Shown here piece by piece: positions 1 through 5,095 of a stretch of DNA of 5,881 bases; positions within the stretch are counted from its first letter, which is position 1, and each line of letters opens with the position of its first letter. The notes beneath the pieces were generated by a model. That model was not told where the DNA came from. It did not search any database and was given only the letters and a program-made list of their open reading frames with translations. This stretch comes from Candidatus Cryptobacteroides faecihippi (GTDB taxonomy: Bacteria > Bacteroidota > Bacteroidia > Bacteroidales > UBA932), in assembly GCA_018066065.1 (NCBI GenBank), contig JAGHSC010000059.1:1-5881 (forward strand), in the 5' to 3' direction. The translations under genes and the position numbers were made by a program.

Positions 1-221
1 ATTATTGAATGATACAATATCCCAAATAATAATCCGCAAAGTAAATAAAAAAACAGAATCATTCAAAACATAAGTCACAATCAAGCTATTGAATAATACG
101 TAGTTAGCACGAGTCACCGAGTTAGATAATCATCGCATTACACCATTCAAGGCTTTCATTTTTTCAAAATCACGCCATAAAATAAATAAAAACAAAAGCA
201 CATTTCCATATAAAACTTTAA
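1..221. other. AT-rich non-coding stretch downstream of the aromatic operon
   Basis: No convincing gene is seen on either strand here. The stretch is strongly AT-rich compared with the genes and follows the operon terminator. It holds a perfect 9-bp inverted repeat (TTGAATGAT at 5-13, ATCATTCAA at 58-66) and a 12-of-13 direct repeat (positions 3-15 and 87-99, TATTGAAT-N-ATAC). No TAnnTTTG promoter match was found. It is probably the spacer before whatever lies left of the window, and I cannot assign a role to the repeats. Confidence 0.6.
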
Positions 222-249
222 AGCCCCATCCGCTTGAACGGATGAGGCT
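222..249 (-). terminator. Rho-independent terminator of the aromatic operon
   Basis: On the minus strand AGCCTCATCCG and CGGATGGGGCT can form an 11-bp stem (one U-G pair) around a 6-base loop. The T-rich run TTTAAAGTTTTATAT follows. It starts 26 bases after the stop of the DAHP synthase-chorismate mutase gene, so it is well placed to end the pheA-to-aroF transcript. On the plus strand the U-G pair becomes a C-A mismatch and the following bases are not T-rich, so the orientation is clear. Confidence 0.85.
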
Positions 250-275
250 ATTCGACCAAATGACAATAGAGCTAA

Positions 276-1367
276 CTATTTTTCAAGTATTTTGTTCTGC
301 TCCGCAACTGAAGAATCATGAATCGCGTTGAAGATGATTGACACGAAATCCTCGGAAAGACCGCACTCCTTGCCCTTTGAAATCATCGAGCTGAGAATGC
401 TGTCCCATCTGCTTGCCTGCACGATAGCGATGTTGTGAGCCTTCTTGAACTCACCGATCTTCCTCGAAATCTCAAGACGAGAGGCGAGGGATCTGATGAG
501 GTTCTCATCTATAACATCGATCTGAGTCCTGAGCTGCTCGATGTTCTCGTTGTACTCTGCATCATTGGTGACCTTCTGACGCACGGTCAGGCTCTCGAGA
601 AGTCCCTTCAGGGCGTCAGGGGTCAGCTGCTGCTTGGCATCGCTCATTGCGCATGAAGGATCGCAGTGCGACTCGATCATCAGACCATCGAGGCCAAGGT
701 CCATTGCACGCTGGCTGAGCTCCTGCAGATAGGCCCTGGATCCGCCCATGTGGCTAGGGTCGGCAAAGAAAGGAATCTCAGGGTAACGGGTTCGAAGCTC
801 GACAGCCATCTTCCAGCCCGGATCGTTCCTGTAAGGAATCTTCTCGACGGTGGAGAAGCCTCTGTGGATCACGCCCAGCTTGCGCACGCCAGCCTGGTTA
901 AGCCTTTCCAGCGCACCGATCCAAAGGTCGATGTCCGGATTGACAGGATTCTTGACGAGCACAGGAATGTCGGTATCCCTCAGAGCATCAGCTATTTCCT
1001 GAACAAGGAAAGGATTTGCGGTCGTACGCGCACCGATCCACACGATGTCGACACCGTACTTGATGCATTCGTAGACGTGCTTCTCGGAAGCGACTTCGGT
1101 ACCGACCTTCATCCCGAACTCTCTCTTGACCTTCTGGAGCCACTTGAGGCCCTGGGTGCCCACACCCTCGAAACTTCCCGGATGGGTGCGTGGCTTCCAG
1201 ATTCCGGCACGGAACACGTGGATGCCGAAAGAGCTGAGTTCCTTTGCAGTAAGCATCACCTGCAGCTCCGACTCAGCGCTGCATGGACCCGCAATCACTA
1301 GAGGCGGGATGCTCTCATCGAAGAAGCCCCATTCTGAAACAGGGACGGTATCAAGTCTGATTTCCAT
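276..1367 (-). CDS. aroF: Bifunctional DAHP synthase / chorismate mutase
   Basis: The 363-residue protein joins two enzymes. Residues about 20-260 form a type I-beta DAHP synthase barrel, which condenses phosphoenolpyruvate and erythrose 4-phosphate in the first shikimate step. It shows AGPCSAES (26-33, with the metal-ligand Cys29), the KPRTHPGSF substrate loop (58-66), a GARTTANP segment, FADPSH, and ESHCDPS near the barrel end. Residues about 270-363 are an AroQ-type all-helical chorismate mutase with LRTQIDVIDENL, SRLEISRKIGEFKK and a Gln near the C-terminus in DSSVAEQ. It has no N-terminal regulatory ferredoxin-like domain. From family knowledge, the Prevotella nigrescens enzyme has the same layout and is inhibited by prephenate through the mutase domain. 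The start ATG shares one base with the tyrA stop (TAATG), indicating coupled translation as the last operon gene. Related annotations use several symbols, so aroF is a family-level name. Confidence 0.96.
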   Translation of the reverse strand: MEIRLDTVPVSEWGFFDESIPPLVIAGPCSAESELQVMLTAKELSSFGIHVFRAGIWKPRTHPGSFEGVGTQGLKWLQKVKREFGMKVGTEVASEKHVYECIKYGVDIVWIGARTTANPFLVQEIADALRDTDIPVLVKNPVNPDIDLWIGALERLNQAGVRKLGVIHRGFSTVEKIPYRNDPGWKMAVELRTRYPEIPFFADPSHMGGSRAYLQELSQRAMDLGLDGLMIESHCDPSCAMSDAKQQLTPDALKGLLESLTVRQKVTNDAEYNENIEQLRTQIDVIDENLIRSLASRLEISRKIGEFKKAHNIAIVQASRWDSILSSMISKGKECGLSEDFVSIIFNAIHDSSVAEQNKILEK

Positions 1368-2218
1368 TATCTGATGATTTTCTTTATTCTGTTGGCATCA
1401 TGGATCAGGGATTCGATCTTTTCCTCGTCGTAGTCGGCGATGGCATCCCTGAAAGCATTCATCTTCTCAAGATAGGTGTCGATCACATGCAGGACGTTGT
1501 CCCTGTTCTGAGTAAGGATCGGAACCCACATGTCGGCGGAACTCTTCGCAAGGCGCACAGTGGATGAGAAACCTCCGGAAGCGAGATCGAATATGTGCTT
1601 CTCGTCCTGCTCCTTGTCAAGGACCGTCAGAGCGAGTGCGAATGAAGTCACATGGGAGATGTGCGAGACGTATGCCGTGTGCACATCGTGATTGTCCGCA
1701 TTCATGTACAAAGGGCGCATGTTCAGCACCCCGTACAGCTCCTCGACCGTCTTCACTGCCTTCGGATCGGAATCCTCAGTGTTCGCGAAGATGCACGCGC
1801 GGCCATCGAAAAGGTTAGGCATGGCAGCCCACGGGCCGGAATACTCGGTGCCGGCCATAGGATGGGTGGCCACGAAACGCCTGCGGAGCGGATGGTAGTG
1901 CACGGAACGCACGATCTGGCTCTTCGTCGAGCAGACATCGATAACAACCTTCTCCCCCTCACACTCTCCGAATATGTCCAGCACCTGAGGCAGCAGCTTC
2001 ACGGCAGCCCCGACAGGGATGGAAATGACGACTACATCGCTCCTGCGGACACAGTCCTCAAACGGGACCACATCATCCACAAGGCCGATGGTCTTTGCCG
2101 CTGCCGCATTGACAGGATCCTTCTCGACGCCGAGGACCATGTCGGCGAAGCCCCTTCTCTTGAGGTCGAGAGCCATTGAGCCTCCGATGAGGCCCAGTCC
2201 GATTACACCTACTATCAT
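1367..2218 (-). CDS. tyrA: Prephenate dehydrogenase (Tyr branch)
   Basis: The 283-residue cytoplasmic enzyme should oxidatively decarboxylate prephenate to 4-hydroxyphenylpyruvate, the tyrosine precursor. The N-terminus is a Rossmann fold with GLGLIGG (7-13). The acidic residue closing the second strand (Glu32 in GVEKD) points to NAD rather than NADP. DVCSTKS (94-100), THPMAGTEYSGP (118-129) and the histidine-rich SHISHVTSFAL (185-195) match the substrate and catalytic segments of TyrA. A helical dimerisation domain follows, and there is no C-terminal ACT domain, so feedback inhibition through such a domain is not expected. The start overlaps the aminotransferase stop as ATGA, and its own stop overlaps the next start as TAATG. 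An arogenate-specific enzyme cannot be excluded from sequence alone, but pheA in the same operon makes prephenate the likely substrate. Confidence 0.94.
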   Translation of the reverse strand: MIVGVIGLGLIGGSMALDLKRRGFADMVLGVEKDPVNAAAAKTIGLVDDVVPFEDCVRRSDVVVISIPVGAAVKLLPQVLDIFGECEGEKVVIDVCSTKSQIVRSVHYHPLRRRFVATHPMAGTEYSGPWAAMPNLFDGRACIFANTEDSDPKAVKTVEELYGVLNMRPLYMNADNHDVHTAYVSHISHVTSFALALTVLDKEQDEKHIFDLASGGFSSTVRLAKSSADMWVPILTQNRDNVLHVIDTYLEKMNAFRDAIADYDEEKIESLIHDANRIKKIIR

Positions 2219-3414
2219 AATATCTTGTCCAAAGCCTTTTCAATCTTGCAGCGAGCCTCCTCCATCATCGCAGGGTTCGCACACAGCGAAACCCTGATGT
2301 AGTTCTCTCCATTCTTTCCGAATATGAAGCCAGGGGTGATGAAGACTCCCGCTTCGTGGAGAATCCTCTCCGAGAGAGCCTCTCCCGCAGTCATGCCGCC
2401 ACAGGCATACTTCTCCGGGATCCTTCCCCAGAGGAACAGGCCCGCCGTGTCCGGGTTGTACTTCGCACCGAGCAGGTCGAAGATCTTGCCTGCACCCTCT
2501 CGCCTCCTTGAATATTCAGCATTCAGCTCCTTGAACCACTCAGGGCCCTGGCCAACGGCCTCGATGGCAGCAAGCTGGAGTGCCTTGAACATTCCGGAAT
2601 CCATCTGGCTCTTGACCTTCAGGACCTCCGCGATGAGTTCAGGGGCTCCGCAGACCATTCCGATACGCCATCCGCTCATGTTGTGGGCCTTGGAAAGTGA
2701 GTTCAGCTCGAGGCAGCACTCCTCCGCGCCCTTGGCGGAAAGCATCGAGATCGGCTTGTCCGTAAGGATGAATGAATACGGATTGTCGTTGACCAGCAGG
2801 ATCTTATGCTTGAGGGCGAAATCCACGAGCTTCTGATAGACTTCAGGAGTGGCCTTTGCACCGGTAGGCATGTTCGGATAGTTGACCCACATGATCTTCA
2901 CGCCTTCCAGGTCCATGGCCTCGAGGGCATCGAAGTCTGGAAGGAAGCCATTCTCCTCCTTGAGGTCATAAGTCAGGACCTCAGCCTCGACCAGATTGGA
3001 CGCCGATGTGTAGGTTGGGTAGCCGGGATCCGGGACAAGAACCTTGTCGCCCGGATTGACAAAAGCCATGGAAATCAGGAGGATACCCTCCTTGGAGCCT
3101 ACAAGTGGCTGGATGCCTCCGTTCGGATTGAGCTTGACTTCATAGAATCTCTCGTACCAGTCTGCGATGGCCTGCCTGAAGGCTGGAAGACCCTTGTAGT
3201 TCTGGTAGGCATGGTTGCCCGGAGTGGTGGCTGAGTCCACCAGAGCCTTGATGGCCGCTGCCGGTGGCATGCCGTCCGGTGCACCTATTCCAAGATTTAT
3301 CAACCTGTCTCCCGCTGCCTGGAGCTTTGCGCTGACAGCGTCGAGATCCTTCTGCTTCCTGGAGAAATAGTATTCCTGGACCCCCTTGGTCCTTCTTGCC
3401 GGAGTAATTATCAT
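2215..3414 (-). CDS. PLP-dependent aminotransferase, probably aromatic amino acid
   Basis: This 399-residue fold-type I (class I/II) aminotransferase has the usual landmarks: LGIGAPDG near residue 42, YQNYKG (70-75), a VGSKEG turn that positions the cofactor phosphate, NYPNMPTG (178-185), NDNPYSF (209-215), the PLP lysine in SLSKAHNMSGWRIG (Lys242), and a C-terminal YIRVSL whose Arg binds the substrate carboxylate. Its place between pheA and tyrA suggests that it transaminates phenylpyruvate and 4-hydroxyphenylpyruvate to Phe and Tyr. Aspartate or LL-diaminopimelate activity cannot be ruled out, because this family is often annotated that way. I chose ATG at 3412-3414, which shares one base with the pheA stop (TGATG). 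The GTG one codon upstream would also work and give 400 residues. The stop overlaps the tyrA start as ATGA. Confidence 0.92.
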   Translation of the reverse strand: MIITPARRTKGVQEYYFSRKQKDLDAVSAKLQAAGDRLINLGIGAPDGMPPAAAIKALVDSATTPGNHAYQNYKGLPAFRQAIADWYERFYEVKLNPNGGIQPLVGSKEGILLISMAFVNPGDKVLVPDPGYPTYTSASNLVEAEVLTYDLKEENGFLPDFDALEAMDLEGVKIMWVNYPNMPTGAKATPEVYQKLVDFALKHKILLVNDNPYSFILTDKPISMLSAKGAEECCLELNSLSKAHNMSGWRIGMVCGAPELIAEVLKVKSQMDSGMFKALQLAAIEAVGQGPEWFKELNAEYSRRREGAGKIFDLLGAKYNPDTAGLFLWGRIPEKYACGGMTAGEALSERILHEAGVFITPGFIFGKNGENYIRVSLCANPAMMEEARCKIEKALDKIL

Positions 3415-4244
3415 CACTGTGCTGATTTATATTCGCCTAAGATGTTCAGATCCGCCATAAGTGGCCTGACGGCCTTGAGTGCCTGACGGTAACGCTCGTA
3501 CGTTGCGAACTTTATGTCCACATAGAAGAAGTACTGCCACTCCTGGCCCGGGATCGGCAGGGACTGGATCCTCGTGAGATTCATGTCGTAGAACGAGAGG
3601 ATCGTAAGGATCTGGGCAAGGGAGCCCGGCTTGTGAGGCAGCGTGAAGCAGAGGCTGGCCTTGTTGATGTCCTTGCGAGGGACCGCTATCGAGTCATCCG
3701 GGATCAGGAACCTGGTGAAGTTCTGCTTGTAGGTTTCGATGCTCGGGGCAAGGATTTCCAGGCCGTTCTGCTCGGCCGCAAGAGCCGAAGCGACAGCTCC
3801 GACACCCATCAGCTTGCCCTCGGCGATCTCGATGGCAGCCTTTGCAGTGTCCTCATGCTCGCTCATGACGACCCAAGGGCATTCTTCCTCGAAGAACTTC
3901 CTGGTCTGGTTCATGGCCATGTAATGTGTCCTGACCTGCTTGATGTCCTCGAGCTTCTGGCCGGGGAGGGCCATGAGGTTCTGGACGATGCGGATGTAGA
4001 CCTCACCCTTCACTTTGTAAGGATTGGCCCTGCGCAGTTCGAAATTCGGGATGAGACCGCCCGAGATGGTGTTCTCGATGGCCATTGCAGCGGCATCCGC
4101 CTTACCTTCGTCCATTGCCTTGAACAGGCTGACGAAAGTTGGGCACTCGAGAATCTCGATGTCCTCTCCCATCCTGGAGTAGAACTCCCGCGAAGCCTGC
4201 TCGTGGAAGCATCCACGATAGCCTTGTATCGCAACCTTCTTCAT
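3414..4244 (-). CDS. pheA: Prephenate dehydratase with ACT domain (Phe branch)
   Basis: The 276-residue protein should convert prephenate to phenylpyruvate. The catalytic part (about 1-185) starts with KVAIQGYRGCFHEQA and includes AIENTISGG (55-63) and the family signature Thr-Arg-Phe in NFTRF (175-179). An ACT domain (about 197-272) follows, with KPGSLAQILTILS and RIQSLP at the positions of the GALV and ESRP phenylalanine-binding motifs, so allosteric inhibition by Phe is plausible. There is no N-terminal chorismate mutase as in the E. coli P-protein; that activity is fused to the DAHP synthase at the operon end. The usual SHP-x-AL segment reads THYMAMNQ, a small departure. The ATG is the first in this frame after the attenuator hairpin, with no Shine-Dalgarno sequence, as expected for Bacteroidota. 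It is the first structural gene of the operon. Confidence 0.95.
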   Translation of the reverse strand: MKKVAIQGYRGCFHEQASREFYSRMGEDIEILECPTFVSLFKAMDEGKADAAAMAIENTISGGLIPNFELRRANPYKVKGEVYIRIVQNLMALPGQKLEDIKQVRTHYMAMNQTRKFFEEECPWVVMSEHEDTAKAAIEIAEGKLMGVGAVASALAAEQNGLEILAPSIETYKQNFTRFLIPDDSIAVPRKDINKASLCFTLPHKPGSLAQILTILSFYDMNLTRIQSLPIPGQEWQYFFYVDIKFATYERYRQALKAVRPLMADLNILGEYKSAQ

Positions 4245-4264
4245 GTCTGAAAAGTCCGTTTCAT

Positions 4265-4296
4265 AAAAAAGGCTGTCCGAAACTTACCGGACAGCC
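4265..4296 (-). terminator. Attenuator hairpin in the pheA operon leader
   Basis: On the minus strand GGCTGTCCG (4296-4288) and CGGACAGCC (4279-4271) form a perfect 9-bp stem around an 8-base loop, followed directly by six T's (4270-4265). This is a textbook intrinsic terminator. It lies only 21 bases before the pheA start and after the leader peptide gene, so it sits inside the operon's own leader rather than at a gene end. I see no other terminator after frr, so it may also stop transcripts coming from pyrH-frr. Confidence 0.92.
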
Positions 4297-4375
4297 ATCT
4301 TATTCATATTCCATAAGGATGAGAGCACCAAAGTCCGGTCCGCTACTGTATCTGGTAGAGGAAATAATAACCGAA
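4286..4375 (-). promoter_or_regulatory. Alternative RNA pairings forming an attenuation switch
   Basis: Four segments fit the classical 1-2-3-4 scheme. Segment 1, UUCGGUU (4375-4369), lies at leader codons 9-11. Segment 2, GACCGGA (4340-4334), starts 2 bases after the leader stop; segments 1 and 2 can form 7 pairs with two G-U. Segment 2, read as ACCGGAC (4339-4333), also pairs perfectly over 7 bases with GUCCGGU (4292-4286), which covers most of the 5' arm of the terminator. That antiterminator would be closed by a small inner hairpin, CUUAU (4317-4313) with AUAAG (4303-4299). A ribosome stalled on the Phe/Tyr codons would cover segment 1 and favour 2-3 pairing. One waiting at the stop would cover segment 2 and allow termination. 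The pairings were found by eye; energies were not computed. Confidence 0.68.
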
Positions 4376-4399
4376 GCAATAAAATCGTGCGCTCATCAT
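4343..4399 (-). CDS. Phe/Tyr-rich leader peptide of the aromatic operon
   Basis: This 18-codon frame reads MMSARFYCFGYYFLYQIQ and ends in TAG. Residues 6-15 contain three Phe and four Tyr, which is the composition expected for a peptide that senses charged tRNA-Phe and tRNA-Tyr. It lies between a promoter and an intrinsic terminator, ahead of the genes that make exactly these two amino acids. It plays the role of E. coli pheL but is not claimed as a homologue. Translation could start at either of two adjacent ATGs (4399 or 4396). No Shine-Dalgarno sequence is present, and only a few bases separate the predicted transcription start from the ATG. The peptide itself probably has no function apart from its translation. 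Chance origin is possible for so short a frame, but the aromatic cluster, the position and the pairing segments agree. Confidence 0.85.
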   Translation of the reverse strand: MMSARFYCFGYYFLYQIQ

Positions 4400-4407
4400 A
4401 ACGGGTG

Positions 4408-4435
4408 CAAATATAGGAAAAAAACGGAAAAACAA
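4408..4435 (-). promoter_or_regulatory. Bacteroidota-type promoter of the pheA operon
   Basis: The minus strand has TATATTTG (4415-4408), a full match to the TAnnTTTG -7 element. A TTG (4435-4433) lies 17 bases upstream across a T-rich spacer, at the short end of the range known for this phylum. The -33 element is only 3 bases beyond the frr stop. Transcription would begin at about 4404-4402, a few bases before the leader peptide ATG. Confidence 0.75.
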
Positions 4436-4438
4436 CGC

Positions 4439-5008
4439 CTAGACAGTCATAATTTCCTTTTCCTTGGCAGCCACGAGGACATCGATGGCCTTGATCTTGG
4501 CGTCAGTGCTCTTCTGGATCTCATCCTCACCTTCCTTGCGGACGTCCTCAGAGAAGTCACCGGCCTTCTCAGCCTTCTTGAGTGAGTCGACACCGTCACG
4601 GCGGCTGTTCCTGACAGCTACCTTTGCGCTCTCACCTGCGGCCTTTGCCTTCTTGATGAGTTCCTTGCGCCTTTCCTCGGTGAGAGGTGGGATAGGGCAG
4701 CGGACAACCTCGCCATTGTTTGAAGGAGTGAATCCAAGGTTGGCATTGATGATAGCCTTCTCGATTGCAGGGATGAGGCTCTTCTCCCATGGCTGGATTG
4801 CGATGGTCCTGGCATCAGGAACAGTCACTGAAGCCAGCTGAGGGACAGGGGTCTCGGTTCCATAATAGTTTACCATTACACTGTTGAGGATGGCAGGATT
4901 TGCCTTTCCGACTCTGTAGGTCTTGAGGTCTTCCTCAAGGAATGCGACAGTGGCTTCCATCTTTGATGAAGCAGCTGCGACGATTTCTTTTGCCTTGTCT
5001 GTAAGCAT
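4439..5008 (-). CDS. frr: Ribosome recycling factor
   Basis: The 189-residue cytoplasmic protein, together with EF-G, splits post-termination ribosomes so the subunits can be reused. The length is close to the family norm of about 185. Visible landmarks are the N-terminal long helix ending in YRVGKANPAILNSV (31-44), YYGTETPVPQLASVTVPDAR (48-67), the GEVVRCPIPPLTEERRKEL stretch (99-117), and the conserved arginine segment VRNSRRD (132-138) on the helical arm that contacts the ribosome. The start gives the expected N-terminus. The upstream sequence is A-rich without a Shine-Dalgarno sequence. It follows pyrH by 67 bases with no promoter match or terminator between them, so the two genes are probably co-transcribed, a common pairing in bacteria. 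No hairpin follows its stop before the next promoter. Confidence 0.97.
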   Translation of the reverse strand: MLTDKAKEIVAAASSKMEATVAFLEEDLKTYRVGKANPAILNSVMVNYYGTETPVPQLASVTVPDARTIAIQPWEKSLIPAIEKAIINANLGFTPSNNGEVVRCPIPPLTEERRKELIKKAKAAGESAKVAVRNSRRDGVDSLKKAEKAGDFSEDVRKEGEDEIQKSTDAKIKAIDVLVAAKEKEIMTV

Positions 5009-5044
5009 GGTGTTATTGGATTATTCGTTGATATTCAATCATTG

Positions 5045-5095
5045 CTTGTGCACGGGGATTACTTGTGTACGAAGGTTACTTGTGCACGAGGGTTC
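5045..5095 (-). repeat. Three tandem 17-bp units across the pyrH 3' end
   Basis: Three adjacent units (plus strand: CTTGTGCACGGGGATTA at 5045, CTTGTGTACGAAGGTTA at 5062, CTTGTGCACGAGGGTTC at 5079) match each other at 13-14 of 17 positions. The rightmost unit encodes the last residues of PyrH (TLVHK). The middle unit supplies the TAA stop, and the other two thirds of the array lie in the gap before frr. Because 17 is not a multiple of three, each copy reads in a new frame. It looks like a decayed tandem duplication of the gene end. Confidence 0.85.

Noticed and set aside
666..1301. A 211-codon plus-strand open frame
   Set aside because: It lies wholly antisense to the DAHP synthase barrel, has no recognisable motif, and reflects the codon bias of the GC-rich minus-strand gene. 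The other plus-strand frames over tyrA, the aminotransferase, pheA and frr fail for the same reasons.
3415..3417. GTG as the aminotransferase start
   Set aside because: It is possible and would make a GTGA overlap with pheA, but the ATG immediately downstream gives an equally tight TGATG junction and is the more usual start codon.
4265..4399. A T-box or metabolite riboswitch in the pheA leader
   Set aside because: I see no T-box consensus or long conserved aptamer-like region. The translated aromatic-rich frame explains the leader better, and the gap is too short for a typical T-box.
4139..4585. A plus-strand frame spanning the frr-pheA gap
   Set aside because: It crosses a terminator and promoter that are clearly on the other strand and shows no protein family features.
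5013..5042. A nine-codon frame (MIEYQRIIQ) upstream of frr
   Set aside because: It is short, lies in the AT-rich gap, has no overlap with the frr start and no notable codon content. Chance is the simplest explanation.
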